64,000 nt of DNA from Clarireedia homoeocarpa (Eukaryota; Ascomycota; Leotiomycetes; Helotiales; Rutstroemiaceae). The position numbers and the translations under genes are program-made. The number at the start of each line of letters is the position of its first letter. Positions within the stretch are counted from its first letter, which is position 1. Where the stretch lies: NCBI GenBank assembly GCA_001465935.1, contig LNKV01000051.1, forward strand, positions 62,001-126,000. Direction: 5' to 3'. A model generated the notes under the pieces. The model had not been told where the DNA came from, made no database searches, and worked only from the letters and a program-made list of their open reading frames with translations. Shown here in pieces: positions 35,301 to 47,606 of the stretch.

Positions 35301-37110
35301 TCACACAACATCCAAAATAAACTCCTCGCACTCACCAAAAACAAACCCAACATTCCCCCTCCAACCCCCCTGATCAGGATCAATCATATAAGAAATAGCA
35401 ACCATCATAATTAACCCCAGAAGCGCTTGCAGCGCGGTCACAACAGCGATAGTTTTCGTGCGGGCTTTTGTGGCCGAGATCTCGCTGTAGATGGTTATGC
35501 TCACGGAACCGACGGTTAGGTTGTAGATGCTATCGAAGGGGATCTATTTGGGAGGTGTGTTAGAGAAGAAGATGTGGAGAGTGATCAAAGATGTAGAGGG
35601 GGTATAGTGTTGGTTTGGAGTTAGAATTGGCAAACTGGAGAAGAGCGGAGGATTAATTGAGAGTTGATTAAGAAGATAGAGGAGGAGAAGGGGTGAAAGA
35701 TCAAGAGGTGCGTAAAACAATAAGCAGACTGTCCTCAAACAACATCCAATCTGTTTTTGTAATCCGACACACAATCCAGGATCCCGATGAGAAACATCAG
35801 GATAGCGATAGATCCCATGCCGAAATTATATATGCGGCGACGACTGATACGAGATGAGAGCGGCCAGGAGAGAAGATTCCCTGTCACGCCGATAGCGGTC
35901 GATACCACGCTCATGTTGAATGCTTGGGACTGAGATAGACCTGCTACTGTGGATTGAAGAAGGGGTAAGTATTTATTTTTTTCAATTAATGCGGCGCGGG
36001 ACTATGAGATATGAGAGGTTTGAGTAAAGTAGATGCAAAAGATAACTTACGTTCAAAGAAATAGCTCGTCCAAGCAATAAGATAAATCCCACAAAGCACC
36101 GCACCAAAAGCAACTCTCACAGGAGATCTCCGTCCGACGGATATTCAGTTTATTGAAAATACTCCAATAAGTACTTCCTACCCGCATCTCCAATTCCAAT
36201 CTATCCGTCTCAATCATCCCCCTCAAAACCTCTTTCTTATCAACCCCCGCCGTCGAAAGACGACACAAAATCTCCTCCGCCTCATCAAACCTACCATTTC
36301 TAACCAACTACCACGGCGACTCGGGTACCAGAAACGTACCAGGGATCACAAGTAGTGAAAAAAAACCATTGTGATGCCATAGGTGCACTGTATGCCCAAT
36401 GGCTATTGATTTCGTGAGTTCCTGCGATGATTCCATTTCTGATCAGTGCGCCTACGATCAGAGCAAGGTTGATGAAGGAGGTCATGCAGCTGCGGAGAGC
36501 GGCGGGGCAGATCTCGGATGTGTATGTTGGGACAAGTGTTAAGAACATGCCACCTATGGCTCTGGCAATGAGCTCGCCGATTAATAAGACTACTAATGAG
36601 CGAGCAAAAATTTGGAAGAATACAAATGCGGTGGACCTGAGAGCGGAGATCACGAAAGCCTAATGTCGTTTTAGCTTCATGATTATATATAGGACAGGAA
36701 CAACCATATCCTTACCTTTTTTCGACCGTACTTTTCCATGAAATATCCAATACTTGAAGCACCTAGGAACGTGCCAAGGGGATGACCGGTTATTATACCA
36801 GACTGCCATGGTGCACTGATTATGTATGATCCTTCGTAAAAGTACCCAGAATCTCGCTGGAAGGCAGGTGTGGCAAATAGACCGCCGATGATCCGAGGAT
36901 TTACTCCTGATAGTAAAATGGGAATGGAGAGGAATATCGACCAACCAAAGCTAGAAGGATAAAATCTCAAGCTCTCGCTCGTGGTCAACTCGTGGTTCAG
37001 TTCTGCTGCAATGCAGGCGTTTGAAGCTAATCTCGCTGCATCCTCTTTCAGTTCTGGAAACCCTATTGATGGAGTTATTGTAGTGGTGGACTTTCCGGAT
37101 TGTCTCTGCT
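35301..37110 (-). pseudogene. decayed MFS sugar transporter (alpha-glucoside/maltose type)
   Basis: Fragments in family order cover most of an MFS sugar porter: FYPSSFGWSIFL, FMEKYGRKK, then after an intron GEIIAR-like LLIGELIARAIGG, PTYTSEICPAALRS, and later RRTEI and SQAFNMSVV. Damage is clear. An 8-T run near 36359-36366 shifts the frame before LLVIPGTFLVPESP. The PESPWW motif has a TAG in place of the second Trp, at about 36308. A further shift follows NIRRTEIS. No ATG precedes the first exon and the conserved C-terminal PETKG segment is absent. Some gaps could be introns, but at least one stop and two shifts are not explained that way. Confidence 0.8.
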
Positions 37111-37870
37111 TCTTTTCAGATATTCAAGTATGTTTGACGATATTAGAGTTGCTGCTCTACAAAAAGCTGAAGGTTGAAGAGTACAGGTTGAGCACGCGGT
37201 AATCTTGAGCTGAGGAAAGCCTTAGATGTATATTGAGATGCTGGAAAGTTTAGGTATTTCGGCTTTACAGTAGCAGTCTTCGCACAAGATGCAAATACTC
37301 CCCTCCTTCCACCAAATCAATCCATGTAAACGCCATTGTGGAAGTTAAACTTGGGGTATTGATCTACTAGATCAGAATAGCAAACTTCTCGTTGTGTTGC
37401 GTTGTGCTCAAGTCATCTCAGTCAAATAAGACCGCGCATCACACGCCAAGAAGAATAAAATATGGAAACATCTTACCGCGTGCTTAACAGGCTCCCGTAC
37501 AGCATTAAAAATATCATTCGCCGAGTATACTGCAGCTGAGTGCAACCCTAAGTATTATGCCCTTTACTCGATGCGGATGTCTCCAAGTGGTTGGAGGAGC
37601 TGACAAGGTTACACAGAAGTACAAAAAATGAGGGGTAACCGCCAAGTGGGGATGAAAAGTGCTTTGTGGCGGTCCATGAAGCGATTTGAACACCGCTGTT
37701 TCTTTGGAAAAGATATATAATGCTGAGTCCAGTGAAAATTCCAGTAGTTGGACCGTTGCGTTGCTACACAATCAATTTACATTTTCATTGACTGAGACTT
37801 GTTTTACACGAGTTGTAACCTGTTGACAGAAAGAACTTTGGGTTACCAAAAACAACAGACTTCCTAAAAT

Positions 37871-39284
37871 ATGCATTTTCTTGCAACGAGAATATTTTTG
37901 ACGCATATGTTATGTGTCGCAAGTGTCTGGAGCTATACTTCGACAGCCACATCATATTCATCACCAATGGCCTCCCAAACAGCTAGTGGGTGCCCTTCAA
38001 GCCCAGACCCGACAAATAGCCCTCTGAGTAACGGTCTTGCTCTGACCCCGCCAATGGGATGGAGTAGCTGGAATCAATTCGGTGATCTAATTGACGAGGA
38101 TCTCATTAAAAGCACCATTGATTACATGGTGCAAAGTGGCCTCAGAGATGCCGGATTCATATATGTGAATTTAGATGATGGATGGCAGAGATACAAAGGA
38201 AATCGTTCAGACAATCCTCTGGAGCCAGATCCAGCAAAATTTCCGAATGGCATAAAAGCACTAGCTGATTATGCTCATTCGAAGGGCTTTAAGCTTGGGA
38301 TCTACTCAGGACCCGGTGCTACAACTTGTGCAGGCTACACGGGTAGTGAAGGCCACGAAGAAGATGATGCAAAGATGTTCGCCTCATGGGGTATAGATCA
38401 TCTCAAATATGATAGGTTTGTGTCTCTACCATCTCAGATGTGTTGAAACGAAAGTCTAACTTAAACTGTATAGTTGTTGCTCGCACGCTGATTCTCCTAA
38501 GTCTGTAGTACAGCAAATAGTCCTGAAAATGTCAAAAGCATTGCTCGCGACAAACAGGCCAATCGTGTATCATGCTTGTCACTGTGGCTGGGCCGATATA
38601 TGGGAATGGGCAGCGGCGGAAGGGGCCAATCAGTGGCGTATAGGTCAGGACATATCCGACGATTTCAATTATCCCGGCAACCGGGAAAAGTACTACTTTG
38701 ATGTATTAGACATGATCGACAGAGGAAACGACCTCGTGCAATTCTCGGGTCCTGGCCATTGGAACGATTATGATATGCTCATCATTGGCCTCAATGGCAA
38801 AAGCACACAACTGGTGGGAGCTGGAGCGTCTAACATTGAATATCGTACACACTTTAGCATGTGGGCAATGGTAGCATCGCCATTGCTCATAGGCTCGGAT
38901 GTAAGGACGCTTGACGCGTATGAACTGGAGACTCTTAAAAACAAGGAGATAATCGACATCAACCAGGATCCGCTGGGTATCCCGGCGCAGACCGTAGGTG
39001 TTGGATATGAAACTGGTGGTGACCTTCAAGTATATGCGAAGGAGATGTATGATGGGAGCTATGCTGTTGCATTACTCAATCGAGGGAGTACCACTGCTGA
39101 AATGAGTTTGAGTCCTAGGCGAGATCTGCTGGCTACCTGGGATCATTATCGCGTTAGAGACTTATGGAAGAAGAAGGAGGGTTTGTACGATGTGCCGTAT
39201 ACTGTAGAGGTTATGCCTCATGAGGCCAAAGTATTGCGGGTTTGGCAAGTTCAAGCCAACGCATCCATGTGTTTCTTTCAATAA
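37871..39284 (+). CDS. secreted alpha-galactosidase, GH27
   Basis: Predicted 451-residue enzyme in two exons: 37871-38415 and 38474-39284. A hydrophobic signal peptide (MHFLATRIFLTHMLCVASVWS) precedes a short Ser/Thr/Pro linker. GH27 marks include NGLALTPPMGWSSWNQF, YVNLDDGWQ and the nucleophile in LKYDSCC (Asp181, last full codon of exon 1). The acid/base Asp is in RIGQDISDDF. The second-half block HWNDYDMLIIGLNG and a C-terminal beta-sandwich are also present. It should release terminal alpha-galactose from galactomannan or raffinose-type sugars outside the cell. It appears intact although the neighbouring sugar transporter is dead. Confidence 0.93.
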
Positions 39285-39436
39285 AATACACGTGGTTTGC
39301 GCCATGCATGAAGTATTAAACATAGAAGGAAATGCCGATTTCCAACGCAGACATCTTCATCTAAAGGACATGGAATGTAATTGTTTTAGGCACGAACAAA
39401 GTACAAACAAATGATGCCGAACACAAATCTTATAAC

Positions 39437-40109
39437 TTAGACGTGATGTTTGGCGGCCTCTGAGTTGAGGTCATGATAATGGTGCATCTCCAGACCAGCT
39501 ACTTCGTAGCCGCACTTCTGGTAGAATCCTTTTGTTCTTTCCGCGCAATCCAAAATCGTCTATATTCAAGTCAGCAACTAGATAGTTCGCAACCATAGCG
39601 AGCTAGAAAACTAACTTTGTAGCATCCTAGTTGGGCAGCGATATGATCAAGTGCTTTAATAAGTTTCGTACCGAACTTCTTTCCATGGTGGTCCTTCGCG
39701 ATAGCAATGTCCTCGATATGTCCTTGTATTCCCAGGTTCCCTAGACTATGAGTTAGAATGTGGTTAGCAGTTTACCTTCCTTATGCTAATCTTGCATCGT
39801 GAAGATGATATCTTACAATTTCAGCTCAACAACCAGCGTGCCCGTTCCAATGATAACCTCGCTATATACGGTCTTCTTTACAATAACCAGTACGAAGTAG
39901 GTATCTTCGCGCCTTTTCATTGCATCGAATCTCTCGATCCATTTCTCCTCTGTAATTTCACCCACCCATGCGAGATCTTTCAACACAGTGACATGACCAT
40001 GATTGAAATCCGAGCGTTGAAGAGCTCGAAAACTGTAGCCTTCTGGCAGCGATGCACTGCACTCAGATGATATCAGGTTATTTGAGAAAAGACTGGTTTC
40101 AGAGGCCAT
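39437..40109 (-). CDS. GNA1: glucosamine-6-phosphate N-acetyltransferase (GNAT)
   Basis: Predicted 181-residue protein in three exons: 40109-39817, 39745-39616, 39559-39437. Gna1 acetylates glucosamine-6-phosphate with acetyl-CoA on the way to UDP-GlcNAc and chitin. The family blocks are present: IGTGTLVVELKF, GHIEDIAIAKDHHGKKFGTKLI (acetyl-CoA binding loop) and GCYKTILDCAERTKGFYQKCGYE. The length is slightly above the yeast enzyme (159) because of a longer N-terminus. It is divergent from the PaxB-like gene over 478 bp. Confidence 0.93.
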
Positions 40110-40587
40110 GCTGTCGTCAAGAATATAAATACTGTTGCTTTTAATACCGAAGTGTTGTAGGAGTAGCGATTATATGTCGTTGAGAACAAACCTCAAAACC
40201 CCGCGCTGTGCCAACCAGACGTGGAAATGTGGGGTAAGTTGTATGTAACATAGGTAGCTAAGGCAGCACGGATAAAGCATTCCGGTCGAGGATGCTGTCC
40301 ATTTGTGAGCAACATTCTCTCACCTCCATTCCATTTGGGCCAACCATACAGTTCATTGCTGAGAGGAAGTAGGAGCAAAAGTGATGATGAGTAAGCAATG
40401 AGCCGTCTTGTTAGCAAATCATCTGGCGTCTCCACATTTATTTCCTTGCTTTGCCGCTGTGCTGCGAGGGCTGAAGTTCTTAAGAGAAAGAAAAATTCTC
40501 ATTGACATAAGCAGGTCCAATTCTCTCTGTCTTGCACTTCATCTCATTGCTTTCGTTGCGTTATGATATAGCCAGCTTACTCTCAAC
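40110..40587. promoter_or_regulatory. divergent intergenic region GNA1 / PaxB-like gene
   Basis: The region is 478 bp between opposing start codons and so contains both promoters. I see no clear motif. Confidence 0.4.
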
Positions 40588-41436
40588 ATGGAGATCCCCA
40601 AACATCTACCCCTTAACGAGATAGACATCATCAATCAGCCACCCCTTCACTACCTTCAGGTACAGGATGCTCTTCTTTTGTTGACTGTCATACTATGGAG
40701 TGTTGCATATGTGCTGTATATCAAGCAAGCCTACCGCGATAAATCCTACGGCATGCCCCTCTTTGCACTGTAAGGAACGTCTAATTCAGCAGAACGCGCG
40801 ATGAAGCTGATCTGATACGATAGTTGCTCGAATATCGCATGGGAAATGGTATACGCATATAGATTTCCATGGAACCTAACACAATTCATATGCCTTGTGC
40901 CATGGGTCGTCATCGACATGTACCTTGTCTACACCACCATCAAATTTGGCCCTAGTCAATGGAAGCATGCTCCACTCGTAGCCCAGAACCTGACTTCAAT
41001 CACATTTTTTGGTATCGTGTTCATGATAGGCGCGCATTGGGCCTTTGCGGAGACTTGCGGGACGAATATGGAAGCCAGTGTTTGGTCCGCTTTCGTGTGC
41101 CAGATGATATTAGGATGGGCGTCAATCGCGCAGCTTCTGATGAGAAATAATACTTTGGGTCATTCCACAAGCATCTGGTAAGTGACGACAAGTGCATTGT
41201 CTTGATATAAGTAGTTTTATTGACTGTTCGTTAGGTTTTGCCGTTTCGTTGGCTCTACCACGGCGGTCATATTGTTTTGTTGGCGTTATTCTCATTACCC
41301 CAAGGATTATGGGATTGTAGGAACTCCTGGAGGGCAATTCCTTTTCGTTATGAGTGAAGTGGCCGACATCTGCTACCCGATGGTATTCCGTTATTGTAGC
41401 AAGAGTAAGAGCAAGAGTACGAACAAGAGAGCATAA
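40588..41436 (+). CDS. PaxB-family integral membrane terpene cyclase-like protein
   Basis: Predicted 245-residue, roughly seven-helix membrane protein in three exons: 40588-40769, 40824-41177, 41235-41436. Diagnostic blocks shared with PaxB/AndB/Pyr4-type cyclases are SYGMPLFALCSNIAWEMVYA (the Glu is the likely proton donor), FGPSQWKHAPLVAQNL and the helix with GAHWAFAETCG. Known members protonate and cyclise epoxidised prenyl chains in indole-diterpene and meroterpenoid pathways. No prenyltransferase, GGPP synthase, epoxidase or polyketide synthase lies within the window, so this is an orphan member of unknown substrate. The C-terminus is Lys/Ser-rich. Confidence 0.85.
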
Positions 41437-41499
41437 GGAGGAGGAGGAGTGAATTGATTGCCAGAGCAAGGAGAGAAGTCGAGAACAAACATAGAGGTG

Positions 41500-41560
41500 C
41501 TGTGGCTGGGATCTTGCTGGAATCTGTGGCTGGAATCTTGCTGGAATCTGTGGCTTGAAT
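41500..41560 (+). repeat. 24-bp tandem repeat
   Basis: Units of CTGTGGCTGGAATCTTGC plus six bases start at 41500 and 41524, and a third partial unit at 41548. They lie 64 bp past the stop of the PaxB-like gene and are probably transcribed in its 3' UTR. Confidence 0.7.
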
Positions 41561-41879
41561 ATGACTGGTCTGCCAAGGTTAGTGCTTGGTACTTACCCTG
41601 TTCTGTACAAGATGCACGTGATGCATTATTGATTGTGCACGGATCTGGTGGACCGTTCACTAGCACAGACCATCAGTCCACGGATGCCTCCCGCGGACAT
41701 AAAAATCGGACTGCCCCACTACATCCTCTTCCTTACCCCAAGCATTACAGAATACTTGAGATTGATCTGCAGGTCTCAACGATCTTTTAACCTCACGCCT
41801 ACACTTTTACTTCCTCACATACATACATACAAGTACTCGTTCGCTTTCCATCTATCGCCACATTCATTGGTTCCTCAGA

Positions 41880-43133
41880 ATGTCTTCCAGTCACGAAATT
41901 CTGGTTCTGGGTGGTAACTTTGGTGGTGTGAACACTGTACACAATCTCCTCCGAAGCACAATTCCCACGCTCAAGCGTCTCGACCAAAACAAGTCATACC
42001 ACGTCACGCTCGTCACTCCAAACACTCATTTCTTCTTCAAAATAGGAAGTCCCAGAGCGCTCGTGAATCCCACCGCACTACCCCAGTCCAAACTATTCCG
42101 ACCCTTGTCTGAAGCCTTCTCTCAATATGATGCTTCACAGTTCACTTTGGTTCAAGGTGTAGCCTCGTCCTTGGACGCATCAAGGCGAACTGTTACCGTA
42201 ACCAGTGGCACAGAAGAGAAACAACTGCCATACGATTCTCTCGTCATATCCACCGGCACAACCTCAAAGTCGCCCCTGTGGTGTTTGCACAACGACCAAT
42301 CCCTCACAACCAAAGCTCTTGAGTCCATGCACAGCGAGCTTCCCAAAGCCAAGTCAGTTGTCGTAGCAGGTGGAGGAGCAGTGGGTGTTGAAACCGCAGG
42401 CGAAATCGCTGCTGCTCATCCTTCCTGCAAGGTTACGCTTCTCTCGGGCTCGCACCGAGTTCTCGATCGTGCCAAGGAAGCAACCAGTATCCGCGCACAA
42501 GACTATCTCGAGAAAGTCGTACATGTCGAAGTCATTCACAACGTCCGCGTCGATAGTGTCAGCGGTGAGCACCCAGCTACACTCAAGTTGAGCGACGGCA
42601 GTACGCGAGAAGTCGACCTCTACATCGATGCAACTGGCGGGAAGGCAAACACCGAATTCCTGCCAAAGTCTTGGCTCGATGAGACTGGACGAGTGATCAC
42701 ACGCGATGCGTATTTCCGCGTCAAGGGAAATGGCACAGATGATGTGAATGGGGTGTACGTTCTGGGAGATATCGTCGCGGGAAGTTCGAACTCGGCATTA
42801 GAACTCGATCCTATGGTCTCAACACTGTGCTCTTCTCTCGCAGTAGACGTTACTTCTGGCCTTGAAGGGGTCAAGAAGGAAGAATCAAGTCCTGGACTCA
42901 TCGGTTCATTATTGTCTAAGTTTTTCGGCAGCGCTGGAGGATACCCCAAACAACTTGAGTTCAAGCCTTTGAGGGACACTATCGTTGTCCCAATTGGACC
43001 TTCAGGCGGAGTGGGGCAGGTCATGGGATGGCGCATGCCGAGCTTGATGGTTTATTTGGGAAAGGGGAAGTCGTATTTGATTGAGCTTGTTGAACCTACT
43101 ATTACGGGGTCGAAGTGGAAGAAGGTTCAGTGA
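41880..43133 (+). CDS. AIF/FSP1-like FAD-dependent pyridine nucleotide oxidoreductase
   Basis: Single-exon gene of 417 residues. It starts with a dinucleotide fold, HEILVLGGNFGGVNTVHNLL, in which GGNFGG replaces the usual GxGxxG. The NAD(P)H fold follows at KSVVVAGGGAVGVETAGEI, and the FAD-binding GVYVLGDI block at about 295. Homologues include AIFM2/FSP1 and fungal AMID-like proteins, which reduce quinones at membranes. There is no mitochondrial presequence. It is downstream of the PaxB-like gene on the same strand (443 bp apart). A joint pathway is possible but not shown. Confidence 0.9.
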   Translation: MSSSHEILVLGGNFGGVNTVHNLLRSTIPTLKRLDQNKSYHVTLVTPNTHFFFKIGSPRALVNPTALPQSKLFRPLSEAFSQYDASQFTLVQGVASSLDASRRTVTVTSGTEEKQLPYDSLVISTGTTSKSPLWCLHNDQSLTTKALESMHSELPKAKSVVVAGGGAVGVETAGEIAAAHPSCKVTLLSGSHRVLDRAKEATSIRAQDYLEKVVHVEVIHNVRVDSVSGEHPATLKLSDGSTREVDLYIDATGGKANTEFLPKSWLDETGRVITRDAYFRVKGNGTDDVNGVYVLGDIVAGSSNSALELDPMVSTLCSSLAVDVTSGLEGVKKEESSPGLIGSLLSKFFGSAGGYPKQLEFKPLRDTIVVPIGPSGGVGQVMGWRMPSLMVYLGKGKSYLIELVEPTITGSKWKKVQ

Positions 43134-43802
43134 GGTGGCATCCGGTAATACTATCCTGTTCTTTCGTGTGTATATGTACGGCCTCAGCGAGTAATTCACG
43201 ATTATAGCGTAGTAATGATTCTAAATCAAGTGACTGCACTGCACAGAAAAAACTTCGAGTTCGCTTCTATAACTATCATCATTATCTGAATATGCTATTC
43301 TACCACGATTGAATTTCGCGCACCATCTTCTTTCGTTCTCAACGCAATCTTTCAAATAAGTATACATACTCCCAATTACCTACCTACCTACCCTTCTTTA
43401 TTTCTTGTCTGATCAGCAGTTTGTATTGTCTTTGGCAAGGTAAGAACATTAGATAGAGGTTAGAGTTGAGGTGGAAAGAGAGAGAGAGAGATAGCAAGAC
43501 ATGAGTAGGATAGGATGAAGAAACCTAGTGGGCTTGTTTGATTTGGTTTGTATCGGTATTGGTATTGGTTTTTCTTTTCTAATTTTGAGTCGAGTATAAG
43601 CTACCCCAAGTTAAGAGAGAAAAGCAAAAAAAAAAAAGAAAAAAATATGAATGAAATGGAACATGAATATGCAGAGCAGAGGTGTTCATCGCATCCGTCG
43701 TCCTTTTTGTATCCAACATGGTACGGTACGGTACGGTACGCTACATTCATAACATATCCAATCCGCGGCTAGGCACGCCACGCCATCTTTCTTCCCCGCG
43801 CG
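43134..43802. other. 3' intergenic region with simple repeats
   Basis: Convergent 3' ends. It contains CCTA units near 43377-43392, GA units near 43478-43492, an A-rich run near 43626-43638 and four TACGG units at about 43720-43739. No gene is seen. Confidence 0.55.
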
Positions 43803-46671
43803 CTAAGTATAAATCTCAGCGGTCAGGGCGTTGAAACTCAAGCCCTCCTTTGCGAAATCGACGCCATCCATAAACTGCAAACTCATCTCTACCAAGCTGC
43901 CCCTCACCCGCTGCAACTCTTCCTTCACCTCCTCCACCCCGTCAAACTCTTCTTGTACGACATGGCCATACAGATATCTCGGCGGTTCCTTGTCTTCCTC
44001 CTTCGTATCCTTGCTGCTTGGGCTCAGGAAGTATTTCTCGTAATAATGATGATAATCCTCCCAATTCCTCACCTGATCCGTGGGCACGCAATGGAACACT
44101 CTTTCGTAAACCTCCGTGTTCGTGCGCGCACGCCCGTTCCAAAGATCCTGGAAATCTGGCGAAAGGGGATCTTGAACTGCGATATCGTATTCCGACGCCC
44201 AGTCGTACCAATTCGGATCTTGGTTGACAGGAGAGAAATTCGCGTCCGGACGGCGGTAATCTTGCGGGGCGAGCATACCGAGATGTTTACGGAAGATCTG
44301 GCGACGCAGAGAGGTGGCGTAGCGCGCGACCGGGTATTCGTAGCCGTTCATGTAGGAAGGAAGCATGTTGGTGTCTTCGATGACGACGGCGATTTCGGAG
44401 TCGTGCGTGCCGAGCTGCGAGCGGTCGTTGAGGTTGGCGGAACCGCACACGACGACGCGGTCGTCGGCGATGAGGAGTTTGGTGTGGATATAGAGCTCTT
44501 CGCTGACGAAGGCGTCAATTTCGGCTTCTGGAGCGCCGGTCCAGGGGATTGATGATAGTGAAGGGCCGTTGTCGAGGATGCATGCGGATACGGTGTCGGT
44601 TTTCTCGCCGCCGGGTTGGCGTGGTGCGGCGCGTTGGTATTGTTCATAGTCGTAGTTTTCCCGGCCCCAGCGGGCTCCGGTTTCTTCACCTTGTCCGCCG
44701 TATCCGGCACCGACTATGTCGTCATGTTCTTTACGGGCGTCTTCGTAGCTTACGCCGCTGTACTCTTCGGCTCGTGCCATGGTAGCGTTGTCGTTGATTC
44801 GGTCGTAGTTTCGGAGGTTGTAGAAGCGGATGTATTCGGAGGGATCAGGTACTCCTGCATTGGCAACAGTCTCGATGATGCTGTGGCCCCCGCGGCAGAT
44901 GGAGTTGTATTGGTACTCCATTATTGCCCGAGTACCTAGAGCGTCATCATCGTGGAGATCGCCGGCGAATGCAGGAACTGAAGGCATGCAGATGATGGCC
45001 TTATATGCTTCACCATTCTGGTAAGCACGAATGATTCTGTCTGCGATAGCGGCTCCAATCTTATTCTGAACTGGGTATTGATCGTCATGGCATGCTGTAA
45101 TGAAGAATTGATTCTCAATGTAGATGAAATGCTGGCTTTGACGAATGACTTCAATGTAAGCATTCGCGATGGAATGCTACAAACTATTAGTTGGGTTTAT
45201 ATGATTGTGATAGGTGATCTTACCTCAGTAGGACATCCATTACTCCATTCGGTACAACTTCGAACAAGTTGAACCTTCACACCATTGTCTTCTCCTTCAC
45301 CACCTTCTCGTCCCCAGCTACCTCTGTGCAAGTACGATCCTGCACGGTGGAAGGTTTCCGTCAATTCTCCCGTCAAACCTTGACCCGTGGCTTGACCTTT
45401 TTCATCGTAATATCTATCAGGGATATCATCATACGTCAAAGACAAAGACTTGTATTTAGACTCTGGGGTGTCGTATTTCTCTCTATAGATGAAATTCCAT
45501 CTTTGGACGAAGTGGGCTTTCAGATCTTCAACCACTGGTCCAGTGATAGACATTGATAAATCCTGCTGGATATTAGGATCGTAATTCGATGAATGTGGTG
45601 AGGTTCAGTACTTACCGACCAACCCATTCTAGAATACTTGGTACGGTCAAGCTTGTTGTTCTCCCATTGGGTGACATCTTGGAAATCGTAAATTCTTGCA
45701 TTATTGAAATCTTGACCGGGGAAGACGATATTATCCAAGTCACTAGGATGTGCATCTGCAATAGGATGTTGATTGACATCCCATCTACCGAAGCAGAGAT
45801 CGAGACCACCTGTTGCATGATTAGTGTATGTGTATGAGTTACTCAATGGATGTGGATTAACGTACCCATGAAAGCTAAGTTTCCATCGACCAAGCATAAT
45901 TTTTCGTGATGAGCCCAGTACAGAATAACATCGTTGTTAACACCATAAAGAGCCTTGACACCGTCTTCGGGGAGTTTCGCGAGGTCTATAGTCCTGAATG
46001 AGAAGTTTTTGAGATCAGTAAAAAACTCTGATTCTACATGAACCCCTCTCGGTACATGATCCGGATGTCTGAAGACTGAGATATTAGGATGCTTCTCTAG
46101 AGCCTCCTTTGTATGTTTCGAGCAAACTACATCAGGTCAGCAATGGCCAATATCACATGACTATCCCTTATCACGAGAATTACATACGTGTTAAGACTTT
46201 GGTAACTTCTTTGTAAACGATGATATTGACCTGAACTCCTCTTTCGGCAGCAGCAAGGAGCATTCGATCGACTCTGTATTCCTCGTTTGCGGATGGCGGT
46301 CTTCTGAGATAAAGTTCCGGGGAGAGCCACCAGTCGAGAATCCTGCCATACGTTAAATTCGATCATAAAAAGACGGTAAAAGAGCATGACTACCAGATAC
46401 TCTCCCGTGCTTCTTCCAAAGCAACCGACACAGCCCACATATATGAGCATCCGTCGACATGCCATTTCACCTGATTGCCAGCTCTGGGAGGAGCAAAGCT
46501 ATGAAAGCGATTTTCCTTTCCTTGAACATGCACGGCTTGACCACCGTCTTCTCCAACATGGACGTGCGAGTGACGATCTCCATCGACTTTATCGCCAATG
46601 TGAGAGATTTCCTCCTGCACTTCGTTCACAAAGTGGTTGAAGGCCGAGGTAGCTTTATCCAAAAATGACAT
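43803..46671 (-). CDS. phospholipase D, two HKD motifs
   Basis: Predicted 867-residue protein in six exons: 46671-46394, 46342-46188, 46126-45866, 45809-45616, 45565-45224, 45176-43803. Phospholipase D hydrolyses phosphatidylcholine to phosphatidic acid. Both catalytic HxKxxxxD motifs are intact: HHEKLCLVD (H218, K220, D225) and IHTKLLIADD (H641, K643, D648). The second is followed by CGSANLNDRS. The conserved IYIENQFFI stretch precedes the second motif. There is no PX or PH domain, so this is the short fungal class rather than Spo14. The exon 4/5 acceptor is an NAGNAG pair (CAGCAG), so isoforms differing by one Gln may exist. The loop between IYIENQFF and the second motif is long and acidic. 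Confidence 0.92.
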
Positions 46672-47540
46672 ATTGAAATCGCGATGTTGAGATGGCAGTT
46701 AGAAGAATACCGGTGTACAAATTTATTTATATAGGGCGTAGTGGGGTTGAGTGGCGATGCATAAGGTTGGCGTGGTGGGGTGACTTCGTGGCATGGACGT
46801 CAATTGAATGGCAGCTACTCAGTCCTTGTGCATTAGTAAATACGAACTGTAAAAGCTTGCTGAGAAAAGCTGTTTCGAGTGTGGATGAATGTGGATTGTG
46901 GAATGTGGGATGTGGGATGGGGGATGTGGGTTTACTTCCAAGAAGTAATACGAGTATGAAAGAAAAGAACTCGGTGTCGTTGTTACTACCTGGGTATGTT
47001 TGCAGTATTATCTTCTCGTACAGATCCTACACCGTTTTAGCTGAATTGAGATGATACAGCCAATGTTCCAGGACCCTGTAGCTGAGAAATGTATAACTCC
47101 ACACTCGTCCTTACATGCAGCTGGCCTTTGAAGCCGTTGTCATGTGTATTTAAAGGCTCTTGGTGCCAATCAGAAGTAGGGAAAGGGACCAACTCTCAAG
47201 TGATTGGATACTGCGGGTGCTTATTTGTGTAACAATAAGCTTGTACATAGGTAAGAATGATGAGGTGAAGCTATTGTGGATAGTACTAGTACATGGGAAA
47301 GAGCCCAGTTTGACGTATAGATAGATAATCACCCATTCTTAGTGCCATAGTTCAGCTGATTTTCGACGTCTAGGCAAGGAAGTCACATATCCTCAACTTC
47401 ATTCATCGTAGACGCCTGAGAACATACCGGACGTCAACTTGTATCGCCAAAAGTTTACCTTCAACATTCTCACTTCCCACGTAGCACATCAATCCACACC
47501 CTAACGTATTGTATAACCGAAGCCGGCCTATCAACTTGCA

Positions 47541-47606
47541 GATGCTCTCCGACTGGCATATAGATGCTCTCCGGCTGGCATATAGATGCTCTCCGGCTGG
47601 CATATA
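47541..47606 (+). repeat. 22-bp tandem repeat, three copies
   Basis: Units GATGCTCTCCGRCTGGCATA plus two bases start at 47541, 47563 and 47585 and differ by one base. They are non-coding as far as I can tell. Confidence 0.85.

Noticed and set aside
40588..41436. Indole-diterpene cluster around the PaxB-like gene
   Set aside because: No GGPP synthase, prenyltransferase, FAD monooxygenase (PaxM type) or P450 within the window.
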